This document shows, in pieces, positions 20,317 to 29,220 of a DNA stretch of 30,313 nt. Position 1 is the first letter of the stretch; the number at the start of each line of letters is the position of its first letter. The position numbers were made by a program, and so were the translations under genes. Under the pieces are notes generated by a model. It ran no database searches. It was not told where the DNA came from and saw nothing but the letters and a program-made list of their open reading frames with translations. Source of the DNA: JBBTIS01 sp038059855 (lineage in GTDB: Bacteria > Elusimicrobiota > Elusimicrobia > JACQPE01); assembly GCA_964357255.1 (NCBI GenBank), contig CAYHKQ010000021.1:1-30313 (forward strand), given 5' to 3'.

Positions 20317-22454
20317 TTTTATTTTTGGCGGCGTTCGTCGCGGCCTTGCTCGGGTATCATGCCTGCGGCGGCCTTGCTCCATTCCGCGATGCCGGCGAAT
20401 TTGCCGTGGCCGCCCAACATCTCACCATCGCCCATCCGCCCGGCTATCCTTTTTATACTCTCTTAGGCAAGTTGTGGGTGTCGCTGATCCCCTGGGGCAG
20501 CGCGGCCTATCGGTTAAATCTTCTCTCGGCCTTTTCATCCGCAGGGGCGCTAGCTCTGGGTATTCTTTGGTTGCGCCGTTCATTTAAGGTTTCGCTCTTG
20601 ACGGCAGGCATGGCGTTCTTGTTGTTGATTTCTTCGCGGATTGTTTTGACCATTTCATTCGTTTCCGAGATGTTCAGCGTGGGCTTGCTTTTTTTGCTTG
20701 CCCTGCTGTCGCTTACCGACGAGGCCAGAGCCTCGCCCCATCGGCTTTTGCCGGCGGGATTGATTTTGCCCTTGGGCCTTGGCGTTCGGCTTGATTTGGC
20801 CTTCGCCTCTGTGTACGCACTGGCCCTTATTCCTATTTGGTGGCGACCCAGCCATCGAAAGGTTTTCTTTTGGTCGTTGGCCTTCTTGGCTTTGGGAGCC
20901 ACGGTTTTTCTGTACTTGCCGATTCGGAGTTTTTCTTTTCCCCTGGTCAACTGGGGCGACCCTTCAACCCTGGACCGGTTTTTCAATGGCCTTTTTCGCA
21001 GAAGTTACGGCTCGACCGTGGATCTCATTTCTCTCTCCTATAAATCGGGCGAGCTTTTTTGGGATGGCGCGTGGCATTGGCTCAAAGTTTTTTGGGAGGC
21101 GTTTGGGCCATTGACCCTGGCCGCGCCCTTTGGAATTTTTTTTCTGGCCAAGCAAGGCCGGGCTTTGTCCAGCGTTTTGTGCTGGGCGTTAACAGGCCCG
21201 GTTTTTATTTTATTGGCCAACATGCCTCCTAACCCGCATGCCATCAAAATTCTCGAAGACCATTTTTTGCCGAGCCTAGTCATGGCCTGCCTGTGGATTG
21301 CCGTGGGCTTAGAGGGGCTGGTTCAAGAAGTTTTGTCGCGTTGGCCGGCGTTAAATCAGAAGCCCGGATTGAGCAAGGCGTTCACCGGCGTCGCTTGGGC
21401 GGGCCTCCTTGCCGTTTTCGCGTACCGCGCCCAGGATTGGAGTTTACGCCGGGATTTTTACGCCTATGATTATTTCGTCAATGTCGCCCGTAGCGCCCCA
21501 AGGGATTCCATCGCCGTGCTCCACGAGGACGTGCAGTTATTCACTTCTTGGGAGGCCATTTTAAATCGCGGCCGCCGTCGGGACCTTAAACTCGTGGCCC
21601 AGGGACTTTCAGGGAGTCCGTGGTATCAAAAATGTTTAAGAGAACTCTGGGGTTATGGTTCCTTGGTCATCCCTTCCAAACTGGAGAATCCGGCGGCCTG
21701 GAATAGCCTTTTAGCGGCCAATGCCGGAGCCGCCGTCCTGGCGGGTTTTGAAACCGATTCCGGCTCGCCGGAGATTCGTAAAATTCCCCACGGCCTTTTA
21801 ACGCGCTTATGCCGAGGGGGCGGCGATTCGTTTTGTTCCAAAGGTTCCCAAGATATATGGCCGGTCCTGGCCTTAAGGGGCAGTTACCGGCAAGATGAGG
21901 AGAAATTCTTTTTTAATCAAGATTTGATCGAGGACTACGCCCGCGCCGCTTTTGAGTTCGGCAATTTCCTTTTGCGCGCCGGCCAGCGCGAGGACGGCTT
22001 GCGATTTTTAAAAAAGGCGCTCTCTTTGCGTCCCCTGATGGCCCAGGCCGCGGTGCTTTTGGCTTTTGACGCTTTTGATCAGTCCCATTGGGAGGAAGCC
22101 CTTTTTTGGTGGACGCGCGCTCAGGCCAAAATTGAAACCTTGCTTGAGATGGCGCGCCAATACCGGACCTTGCCGGACGTGTTGCGTCCGATGAAAAAAG
22201 ACATGTCTTACGTTTTGACTTCGACCGGCGTGACGCTCGAGCGCTTGGGCAAGGACTTAGCGCAAATCGCGCCCTTGCATCAGGAATCCATCCGTTATGA
22301 TCCGGACAGCGCCTTGGCTCATTTTAATCTCGCGGCTACTTATTGGAAAATGCGTGATTTGGCGGGCGCGAAAAAAGAATTTGCCGAGGTTTTGCGTCTT
22401 GACCCCAATCATGCCCAGGCTAGACAATATCTCTCACGCTTAAAAGAGTTGTGA
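20313..22454 (+). CDS. DUF2723 membrane protein with C-terminal TPRs
   Basis: A second, diverged DUF2723 protein of about 713 residues, probably a tandem duplicate of the previous gene. Right after the start comes a membrane helix, then LAPFRDAGEFAVAAQHLTIAHPPGYPFYTLLG (acidic residues about D26 and E29), then about ten more helices. The C-terminal 170 residues are TPR-like (DGLRFLKKALSLRPLMAQAAVLL; ALAHFNLAATYWKMRDLAGAKKEFAEVLRLDPNHAQARQYL). The chosen TTG at 20313 overlaps the previous stop as TTGA and has CGGAGAG seven bases upstream. An ATG at 20259 would add 18 hydrophilic residues and overlap by 58 nt. Its role is probably transfer of a sugar from a lipid carrier to an exported acceptor. 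Confidence 0.83.
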   Translation: MILFLAAFVAALLGYHACGGLAPFRDAGEFAVAAQHLTIAHPPGYPFYTLLGKLWVSLIPWGSAAYRLNLLSAFSSAGALALGILWLRRSFKVSLLTAGMAFLLLISSRIVLTISFVSEMFSVGLLFLLALLSLTDEARASPHRLLPAGLILPLGLGVRLDLAFASVYALALIPIWWRPSHRKVFFWSLAFLALGATVFLYLPIRSFSFPLVNWGDPSTLDRFFNGLFRRSYGSTVDLISLSYKSGELFWDGAWHWLKVFWEAFGPLTLAAPFGIFFLAKQGRALSSVLCWALTGPVFILLANMPPNPHAIKILEDHFLPSLVMACLWIAVGLEGLVQEVLSRWPALNQKPGLSKAFTGVAWAGLLAVFAYRAQDWSLRRDFYAYDYFVNVARSAPRDSIAVLHEDVQLFTSWEAILNRGRRRDLKLVAQGLSGSPWYQKCLRELWGYGSLVIPSKLENPAAWNSLLAANAGAAVLAGFETDSGSPEIRKIPHGLLTRLCRGGGDSFCSKGSQDIWPVLALRGSYRQDEEKFFFNQDLIEDYARAAFEFGNFLLRAGQREDGLRFLKKALSLRPLMAQAAVLLAFDAFDQSHWEEALFWWTRAQAKIETLLEMARQYRTLPDVLRPMKKDMSYVLTSTGVTLERLGKDLAQIAPLHQESIRYDPDSALAHFNLAATYWKMRDLAGAKKEFAEVLRLDPNHAQARQYLSRLKEL

Positions 22455-24124
22455 GATCTAAGTTCAAGGTTTTTATTTTAGCCGCTCTGGCCGTCTGGTA
22501 TATTTTTCAAGCCAGGAGCGCTATCAATCGGCTTTCGCCCACTTACGACGAGCCTTTTCATTTGGCCGCGGGTTACGTGATGCTTCATAATCGAGACTAT
22601 CGCTACCAGGGACTCTGGCATCCCCCGTTGGCCGAGATGCTGGCCGCGGCTCCGCTTAAATTTTTTTCAGAATCTCATCGGCCGATTTTGCAGACGGTTC
22701 ACCCCGCCTATTCCCGTGGCCGCAATTATGAGTTCGCGGATTTTTTTCTTTATCAAAACCGGGCCGATCCTGAGCGCATGCTCCGGGCCGGGCGCTGGGC
22801 GATCTTTCTTTTTTTTGGGCCTTTATTGATCGTCTCCCTGTGGTTTCTGTCCGGTCTTTTGAGTTCCGGCGCCGCGTTTTGGAGCTTTATACTCTTAGCC
22901 CTAGAGCCCAATCTGCTGGCCCACGCGACCCTGGTAACCACGGATTACGCGAGCGCGGTCATGACCTTGGCCGTCTTCGCCGCGGCCTGTTTTTATTTCA
23001 AGCATCCCTCTCGTTTGGGAGCGGTCGGCTTTGGACTCGCGCTGGCGTTGGGTTTGTTGTCGAAATATACCAATGGCATGGGCTTAGCCCAGCTCGTTCT
23101 TTTTTTCGCGCTTGAGAGAAAGCGTTTTTTGGCCCATGCGGCGTGGCGCGCTCACGCCGCATGGGCCGCGCTGGCGTTCGCCGTGGTTTTTTTTGTCGTT
23201 TATCAAGGCTCAAGCCCCGGCATTTATGCCGATGGATTCCGCAATCTTTTCAAACAAGTCGAGCGCGGCCGCTCTAGTTTTTTTTGGGGCCGCCACTCGA
23301 ATCAAGGTTGGCTGTTTTATTTCCCTGCCGCCCTGTTGCTCAAAACGAACCTGCCTGTGCTCGCGGCCGGTCTGGCCGGGGCCGCGTTGGCGCTGATCGC
23401 TTACAGAAAAACGCGAGAGACCTATTTGTTAATGGCCCTGATTTTGCCGGCTACGAGCCTTGCCATGGCGAGTTTCTCTAAAGTCCAGATTGGCCTTCGC
23501 TATGCCCTCTCGTTTTATCCGTTCTTGATTCTTTTGGGTGGATGGGCCCTGGCGTGGATCGAGGGCCGGCGTAGCCCCTGGCGCTGGCTGGCCGCGCCGG
23601 CGCTGTTGTTTGGTTTTTTAAGCGTCGAGCGCTCTTCACCGTGGTTTCTCGCATATTTTAATGAATTCGCCGGCGGGCCTTCCGGTGGTTGGCGTTATTT
23701 CACGGACTCTAATAATGACTGGGGTCAGGGCTTAGGGGAATTGGCCCGCCATGTCAAAAGTCAAGGCGTGGACTGCCTTTATTTGTCCTACTTCGGTACC
23801 GGGGATCCTAATTATTACGGCTTAAAATATGTGCCCGTGGGCATGGTGAGCAATGCCCAGAGGACGGGAAATTCCGAGTGCCGTCCGGAGAGGGAAAAAA
23901 AGATTTATTTCGCGGTTTCGTCCACCAATTACCAGGCCACCTATTTTGCGGATCGCAAAATCTTCGCATGGCTCCGGCCTCTTGAGGCGGAGGTCTTCCT
24001 GGCCGGCTCGATTTTTCTATATGATCTCGCCCGCGAACCACAAGCCCGGCAAAAATTAGCCGCGCTCTTGGAACTGGAAGGCCGTCATGAGCAGGCCCAG
24101 GGCCTTATGGCCGCGCCATATTGA
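22451..24124 (+). CDS. GT-C glycosyltransferase, family 39/PMT-like
   Basis: The 557-residue polytopic protein belongs to the ArnT/protein mannosyltransferase-like (GT39, PMT_2) group. The first periplasmic loop has the acidic pair in SPTYDEPFHLAAGY (D33, E34), followed by LWHPPLAEMLAAAPL, the usual catalytic segment. About ten helices follow. Near the C-terminus FTDSNNDWGQGLGELARHVK and YFGTGDPNYYGL are typical of bacterial members. GTG at 22451 overlaps the preceding stop codon as GTGA, which supports coupling with the two DUF2723 genes; the three enzymes probably act on the same lipid-linked sugar pathway. Acceptor and sugar are unknown. Confidence 0.85.
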   Translation: MRSKFKVFILAALAVWYIFQARSAINRLSPTYDEPFHLAAGYVMLHNRDYRYQGLWHPPLAEMLAAAPLKFFSESHRPILQTVHPAYSRGRNYEFADFFLYQNRADPERMLRAGRWAIFLFFGPLLIVSLWFLSGLLSSGAAFWSFILLALEPNLLAHATLVTTDYASAVMTLAVFAAACFYFKHPSRLGAVGFGLALALGLLSKYTNGMGLAQLVLFFALERKRFLAHAAWRAHAAWAALAFAVVFFVVYQGSSPGIYADGFRNLFKQVERGRSSFFWGRHSNQGWLFYFPAALLLKTNLPVLAAGLAGAALALIAYRKTRETYLLMALILPATSLAMASFSKVQIGLRYALSFYPFLILLGGWALAWIEGRRSPWRWLAAPALLFGFLSVERSSPWFLAYFNEFAGGPSGGWRYFTDSNNDWGQGLGELARHVKSQGVDCLYLSYFGTGDPNYYGLKYVPVGMVSNAQRTGNSECRPEREKKIYFAVSSTNYQATYFADRKIFAWLRPLEAEVFLAGSIFLYDLAREPQARQKLAALLELEGRHEQAQGLMAAPY

Positions 24125-24162
24125 AAGGGTTTGCCTGTATTTATGGCAAAAGGCTTCGATCT

Positions 24163-24177
24163 TGTTTAGACTAAACA
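24163..24177. other. Short palindrome next to the DUF4175 start codon
   Basis: TGTTTAG-A-CTAAACA is a perfect 7-bp inverted repeat that ends one base before the GTG start of the next gene, exactly where a ribosome-binding site would be. It might act as an operator or as a small RNA hairpin. A second, looser stem TTTGCC/GGCAAA (24130-24150) precedes it. Confidence 0.45.
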
Positions 24178-24178
24178 G

Positions 24179-27100
24179 GTGAGCGCCTTGGGATCGCAGA
24201 TCAAGAGGGAAATCCGCAGGCTTTGGGTTAAGAAGGCGGCCGGCAGTTTGATGGCGGAGAGTTTGAGGGTTATGTCTTGGGCTATGCTGACGGTGGCCGG
24301 CATTGCGGCTGTTGACGCGGCGGTTGGATTGCCTCTTGGCTTAAGAAGCGTTTTGCGTTGGTTGTTGGCGGCGGCCATCTTGGTCTATTGGGCCGGGTTA
24401 ATTAGGCGCAAACTTTCTTCCTTGACGCTTCGGCGAGTGATTGCCGATGTCGAAATTAAGCTTGGGTTCAGGCACGATCCCTTGGCCAATGCCTGGAGTT
24501 TTCTTGCTGAGCGCCGGAGCGCCGGGGGCGAATTCGTCCAGGAGCTGATCGCGCGTCAGATCGAGCAGGCGAGGCTTTTGTTGACGCAACAAGAGGGCGA
24601 AGTCCGCTCCCTCTTTGGCCTGGCGGATTTATTCATGAATCTATGGCCCAGGACATTATTGCGACTAGCGGCCTGCCCGCTCGTTTTTATTGGCCTGGGC
24701 TTGGGCGCCCATGTGGACCCTAGGCTTTTGGCGCTTCGGGTTATTGATCCTTACAGGGAGATGGCCGGCGTAATTAAAAATATTGAGCTCGATCCCGCGC
24801 CCGGCGTTTATGAGAAGTTGAGCGGCCCGGCCGTATCCGTGCGTCTTCACATTCATGGCGCCAGGCCGGTTCATTGGAAAACTCCGGTCATGAGCGTTGA
24901 AGGCGAGGAGTCGGACATGACCTTGACCGAGACAAGAGCGGGCAACGAGTCCTATATTTATACTTTACCCACGCTTCAGGAGAGAGTCAAGCTGGATTTA
25001 AGATGGGGTGAATTTCGCGCCGGGCCTTGGGTTTTTGAGCCGGTCGTTGCCGCGGCCGTGACCCGTCTTAAGATTCAAATTGAACCGCCTTTATACGCCC
25101 AAGGTCCCGCAAGCGCGGCGGAGAATCCCACCTATTTGTCCGCCGTTAAGGGTAGCCGGTTTCAAGCGAGGGTCGAGTCTGACCAGGCTTTGCGGGATGT
25201 TGAAATTTTTTTAGAACGCGAGGGCCGGCGTCCTTTAAGACTGGCCCAGATCGCGGCCCGCGGCAAAAAAATCGTCGAGTTCGCGATCCTGCCTCAAGAG
25301 GCCGGACGCTTTCGCGTAGCGCTTCGGGACCAGCGCGGCTTGGTCAATCCGCAGGGATGGATTTTTATGCTGGATTTAATGGACGACGCCGTCCCCTCCG
25401 CGTCTATTCTTGAGCCGGCCTTCGGCGAGGTTCAAATGGACGCGGATGAAACGCTGGCCGTGGCTTGGGAAGCCGCGGATGACTTGGGACTCGAGAGCGT
25501 TCAATCCGTTTTCGAGGGAGCGGTTCCGCCTTTGCCCGCGTCGCGGCGTTTTCTTTGGCAGGCCCCTGGCAAAGCCGCCGTTACTCAAAAGCGCGATCAT
25601 TTTACTTTCCGGCCGAAGCTTTGGGGAATGAAGGCGAATGATCAAGCCCTTCTTTATCTTGAGGCAAAGGATTATCGTCCGGGTTCGATTATTTCCAAGA
25701 GCCAGGCTCTTTTAATTAAAATTCAGGATTTTCGCGCTCGGCATCAGGAAAATTTGGACAAGAAAAATCATGATATCCGCCAGGAATTGCTTTCTCATGT
25801 TGAAAAAGGCTTGGAGTTGGATTCTGAAATGGCCAATGTTTCAAGCTCGACTTACCGTGGCGTGAACGAGGAATTGGCCCGTTACGATGAGGAGTCTTCC
25901 CGCTTGGCCGGCAAACTCGGGGAGTTTGCCGGCCGGCTCGAGAAAGACCCTTTAGCCGATCCCAAGTGGTCCCGAGGCTTAGCGCGTCTCGCCCGTTCCG
26001 CGCGCCAGGCGCGGGCGCAGTATTTGGCTCCGGCGCGGGCGGCTTTGAGCGCTCATGAGACCCAGGGGGCCAGGCAAGAGCTTAAACGTTATCTCGAGGA
26101 AATGGAGAAGGGCGCTTCCTCGGTCGGCGAACTGGGCAAGGAACAAAAAATGGACGAGGCGGTTTCGGCCGCTTCGCGGCTGGAGGAAATGGTCGAACAA
26201 CTCAAGCGGAACCTGGAAAATGCCCAGGATGCCCAGGAGCTTGATTCGTTAATGAAGGACATTAACAGGGAACTTCAAGGGTTGGCGCAGTCCTTGTCCA
26301 AAATGACGCCCGAGGAGTTTCCCCAGGATTTTGTCAATCAAATGCCTACTGAGGACGCTACGGTGGCTCAACTGGGCAATGCCCGCGCGGAGCTTCAGGA
26401 GGCTCTCAAGCGAGGAGACGCTAAGGCCGCTCTCGAGGCGGCGCAACGGATGTTGGAGGGGATCAAAAAACTGCGTTCCGACCTCGATGAAGCGGCCCAG
26501 GCTCATGGCGCTAAACAAAAAAGTCGCGCGGGCCAACTCTCCGAAGGTGGCGAGGGGCAAGAGGGCGGTTCTTTAGCCAAGGAAATCAGCGATATTCGCG
26601 CCGGCCAGGAGCGTCTTTTATGGAAGACCTCTCAAATGGATCGCGCCTTAGAGGCGTTCGACCCTGCGGCGGCGCCCAAGGATAAGGACACGGCGTCCCT
26701 GCGTGAGCTTTCGCGCGAGCAGAAGGCTTTGGCCGGACAAAGCCGGCAGACTTTGGAGAAGCTCTCCGAACTCGACCGCGAGGATCCGGCTTTGGCGCTT
26801 GGCTCAAAAGTAATGAGCCTGGAAGCCGCCTGGAAAGAACAGATTTCCGCGAGCCAGGCCCTGGCTGATCCCAGGTTGCCCGCGGCGCTTGAGGCGCAAA
26901 GCTCGGCCTTAAAGCGTCTGGAGGAGTTGGAGGATGAACTCAAGGAGATGGAGCGAGAAATGTCCTCCGAGTCGGGGGCCGGCGGTTTGGGCCGTGGTCG
27001 GCGCCGCTCCATTATTTTTGCCCCAGGCGCCGGACGCGGCTGGGGGGAATCGCAGGGCCTGCGTTTGGGCGAAGTGGCCATCCCCAAGCCGGAAGACTAT

Positions 27101-27208
27101 AAAGTTCCCTCGCGCGGCCGCGAGGAGATTCTGCGTTCGTTGAGGGAAAAGCGTCCCTCGGAATTGGAGCGGGAGGTCGGCGAGTATTTGAGGAACCTCT
27201 TGAAGTGA
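24179..27208 (+). CDS. DUF4175-type membrane protein with long coiled coil
   Basis: The 1009-residue protein resembles DUF4175 (TIGR02302-like) proteins. Two hydrophobic segments near the N-terminus (about residues 35-75), a further one at about 155-180, then a periplasmic part with Ig-like beta strands (about 200-520, for example DAVPSASILEPAFGEVQMDADETLAVAWEAADDLGLES), then a very long charged helical region (about 520-960) rich in Glu, Lys, Ala and Gln, such as RAELQEALKRGDAKAALEAAQRMLEGI and LKRLEELEDELKEMEREM. It ends with a basic segment and a helix (EILRSLREKRPSELEREVGEYLRNLLK). Such proteins are often found near MoxR/BatA aerotolerance-type genes, but not here. The GTG start lacks a Shine-Dalgarno sequence. 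The next gene overlaps its stop. Function is unknown; a periplasmic scaffold is a guess. Confidence 0.75.
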   Translation: MSALGSQIKREIRRLWVKKAAGSLMAESLRVMSWAMLTVAGIAAVDAAVGLPLGLRSVLRWLLAAAILVYWAGLIRRKLSSLTLRRVIADVEIKLGFRHDPLANAWSFLAERRSAGGEFVQELIARQIEQARLLLTQQEGEVRSLFGLADLFMNLWPRTLLRLAACPLVFIGLGLGAHVDPRLLALRVIDPYREMAGVIKNIELDPAPGVYEKLSGPAVSVRLHIHGARPVHWKTPVMSVEGEESDMTLTETRAGNESYIYTLPTLQERVKLDLRWGEFRAGPWVFEPVVAAAVTRLKIQIEPPLYAQGPASAAENPTYLSAVKGSRFQARVESDQALRDVEIFLEREGRRPLRLAQIAARGKKIVEFAILPQEAGRFRVALRDQRGLVNPQGWIFMLDLMDDAVPSASILEPAFGEVQMDADETLAVAWEAADDLGLESVQSVFEGAVPPLPASRRFLWQAPGKAAVTQKRDHFTFRPKLWGMKANDQALLYLEAKDYRPGSIISKSQALLIKIQDFRARHQENLDKKNHDIRQELLSHVEKGLELDSEMANVSSSTYRGVNEELARYDEESSRLAGKLGEFAGRLEKDPLADPKWSRGLARLARSARQARAQYLAPARAALSAHETQGARQELKRYLEEMEKGASSVGELGKEQKMDEAVSAASRLEEMVEQLKRNLENAQDAQELDSLMKDINRELQGLAQSLSKMTPEEFPQDFVNQMPTEDATVAQLGNARAELQEALKRGDAKAALEAAQRMLEGIKKLRSDLDEAAQAHGAKQKSRAGQLSEGGEGQEGGSLAKEISDIRAGQERLLWKTSQMDRALEAFDPAAAPKDKDTASLRELSREQKALAGQSRQTLEKLSELDREDPALALGSKVMSLEAAWKEQISASQALADPRLPAALEAQSSALKRLEELEDELKEMEREMSSESGAGGLGRGRRRSIIFAPGAGRGWGESQGLRLGEVAIPKPEDYKVPSRGREEILRSLREKRPSELEREVGEYLRNLLK

Positions 27209-28785
27209 AAATATTGCCGCGTGAAATTTTTAGCGGTCTTATTTTTCTAGCCTCCGTTATTTTCTCGGCCCCAGCCGTTTGTTTTTCCGAGACGATATTT
27301 TATCCGCTGGAGGATGATCTGGAACGGGGGAACTGGGCGAAGGCCGAGGGGGCGCTTAGGGCTGAGCCGGGCTTAAAATCGTTATTGCTTCTTTATCAAG
27401 GCGAGTATCAGGAAGCCCTGAAAGCCTGGGGCGCCGTTAAATCGGTTCGCGCGAGCGACGCGAGGCATTCCGCGGCGCTTGGGGCGTATCTTGACGCGAT
27501 GGTTCAAATCGCCAAGGGATTTACGGAACAAAATCGGATCGGGGTTTTTGAGTTACGACTTGCCCGGCGCGATCTTGTGCTTCGCGAGGGCGCCGGGTCC
27601 GCGCTCGAGGCTTGCCGTAACGGTGTTAAGGTTTGGCTCGGCGCTGAGCCGCCCTCGCCGGTGATCGTCGAGATTTATCGGCGGAAAAAAGATTTCGCTA
27701 TAGCCAGCACGTTGGGCGACGAGCTTCTTAAAAAAAGCGGCGTCATCGGGATCGCTAAATTCGCCAGGATTATGCTCATCACGCCGGAGGCCCTTCCTTT
27801 CGGTTATGCCTGGGAGGACACGCTTTGTCATGAATACATTCACCATGCCTTAAAATCGCTGGGAGGTCTTGATTTTCCTTTGTGGTTTCAGGAGGGCATG
27901 GCCAGGGCTCACGAGACGATTTGGCGAAAGGGCGATTTGGAAATTTCGACAGGGGACAAGGAGGAACTGCTCTTGGCCGCCAAGGACGGCCGGTTGGTGC
28001 GGTTTGCCCGCATGGAGCCTTCAATGGTTTATCTCAAAGACGAGGAGGAGATTTCATTGGCCTTTACCCAGGTGGCTTTGGCCACGCGTGAACTCGGGCC
28101 AAAGCTTGGCGATTTGATTGGGCTCACAGCCGCGGGCCGGCCTTTTGAGAAGGCTTTTGAGAAAGTTTACGGCCATAGTTTGACGGCCTTTGAGGAGAAG
28201 CTTTGGGCCCAATGGCTTAGCGAGGCCGAACAAAGCAAAATTAGAAAAAAAAGCGGCGCCCTGCGAACGGTCCTTTCTCTGGAATCAGGCCAGGAGCCGG
28301 AAAAACTTTTTCTTGGCCCTAAAATCAGCCATCTCTTGGCGCTGGGGGATCAATTGAGGATTAAGGGAAAAAGCGTGGCGGCTTTGGGTCTTTATAATCA
28401 AGCCAGGGAGCAAGAGCCATTAAACCCTTATGTTCTCTCGCGAATCGCCCGGGCCTATGCCGCTTCGGGAAATCGAGAGGAGGCGGCCAAAACAGCCGAG
28501 GCTTTAATCGCGGCCAATCCGCGCTGGCCGCCGGCTTATCAACTTCAGGGCGAACTCTTCGAGGGCCTGGGCCTCTACCGTCGGGCTATCGAATCCTATC
28601 AGCGTTATTTTGATTTTAATCCCTATTACAAAGGGCTTTATAAGCGCGCGGCTTTTTTGCACATTGATCTTGGCGAGCCTTTGCGCGCCCTTGTTTATTT
28701 GGAGAAAGCCCTGATTCTCGACCCCGAAGATCAAGAGTGCCTCCAGGCCAAGGATTCGATTAAAAATAAGACCGTCGCGCCATAA
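27205..28785 (+). CDS. Secreted gluzincin-type peptidase with TPR repeats
   Basis: The 526-residue protein has an N-terminal signal peptide (MKILPREIFSGLIFLASVIFSAPAVCFS). A zinc-peptidase site of the HExxH...E type stands at residues 209-230: CHEYIHHAL, followed by LWFQEGMARAHE with the third ligand at about E230. This matches the peptidase MA-like (gluzincin) group. The C-terminal 170 residues form about four TPR units (AALGLYNQAREQEPLNPYVLSRIARAYAASG; RRAIESYQRYFDFNPYY; RALVYLEKALILDPEDQECL). The GTG start overlaps the DUF4175 stop as GTGA, so the two are likely co-translated and may work together in the periplasm. An intrinsic terminator begins in the last codon. Substrate is unknown. Confidence 0.85.
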   Translation: MKILPREIFSGLIFLASVIFSAPAVCFSETIFYPLEDDLERGNWAKAEGALRAEPGLKSLLLLYQGEYQEALKAWGAVKSVRASDARHSAALGAYLDAMVQIAKGFTEQNRIGVFELRLARRDLVLREGAGSALEACRNGVKVWLGAEPPSPVIVEIYRRKKDFAIASTLGDELLKKSGVIGIAKFARIMLITPEALPFGYAWEDTLCHEYIHHALKSLGGLDFPLWFQEGMARAHETIWRKGDLEISTGDKEELLLAAKDGRLVRFARMEPSMVYLKDEEEISLAFTQVALATRELGPKLGDLIGLTAAGRPFEKAFEKVYGHSLTAFEEKLWAQWLSEAEQSKIRKKSGALRTVLSLESGQEPEKLFLGPKISHLLALGDQLRIKGKSVAALGLYNQAREQEPLNPYVLSRIARAYAASGNREEAAKTAEALIAANPRWPPAYQLQGELFEGLGLYRRAIESYQRYFDFNPYYKGLYKRAAFLHIDLGEPLRALVYLEKALILDPEDQECLQAKDSIKNKTVAP

Positions 28786-28802
28786 GGATTATGGATTTTT
28801 TT
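28780..28802 (+). terminator. Rho-independent terminator of the DUF2723-peptidase array
   Basis: CCATAA-GGA-TTATGG (28780-28794) forms a 6-bp stem with a 3-base loop and is followed by ATTTTTTTA. The stem includes the stop codon of the peptidase gene. On the minus strand no T-run follows, so it serves the plus strand only. Confidence 0.6.
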
Positions 28803-29220
28803 ACGGGATTTTAAGGCCGCGGCGGATTTTTTTGAGGTATTTTTTGGCGAGGGCTAGGGTGACCTCGGCGCTACCGTCGTCTTTCCATTCGGTTCTAAGA
28901 ATCTCCGCGTATGAGAGAGCGCCCTTGACCTTGATTTTGATCTTTTTGTCTTTTTGGCCGAGATCGCCGAGGGTCTTTTTGCCGCTTTCCAACGCCCCAA
29001 TCCACATTAAGAGATGGGCCTGGGCCGTGGCGATGGCGGCGTCGCGGGAGAGGGACCTGCGTTGGGTTTCACTGCTTGTCTGATCCGAGGCCCGGCCCCG
29101 GGCCTTGACGATAACGTGGGTTTTGCTTACCTCGATTCCTAGAGCCTTCGCGCTTTGATCCGCGGCGCCGAGGGGGGCGGTGTTTATTGACGCGACAAGA
29201 AGGGCGAAGATCGTTTTCAT
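28801..29220 (-). CDS. Small secreted protein, LPP20-like
   Basis: The 139-residue product has a signal peptide (MKTIFALLVASINTAPLGAA). The mature part has the pattern of LPP20/FlgT-N-type domains: an early strand with VIVKARGRA, a helix with SRDAAIATAQAHLLMWI, a variable charged loop (KKTLGDLGQKDKKIKIKVKG), and a closing strand pair (AEILRTEWKDDGSAEVTLALAKK). In that family the domain occurs in envelope-associated lipoproteins; here no lipobox Cys is seen, so the protein is probably soluble in the periplasm. The ATG overlaps the stop of the upstream phosphatase gene as ATGA, so the two form an operon. The LPP20 match is by pattern only. Confidence 0.6.
   Translation of the reverse strand: MKTIFALLVASINTAPLGAADQSAKALGIEVSKTHVIVKARGRASDQTSSETQRRSLSRDAAIATAQAHLLMWIGALESGKKTLGDLGQKDKKIKIKVKGALSYAEILRTEWKDDGSAEVTLALAKKYLKKIRRGLKIP

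Noticed and set aside
24130..24150. TTTGCC/GGCAAA stem after the GT39 gene as a terminator
   Set aside because: Only a six-base stem with a nine-base loop and no following T-run.
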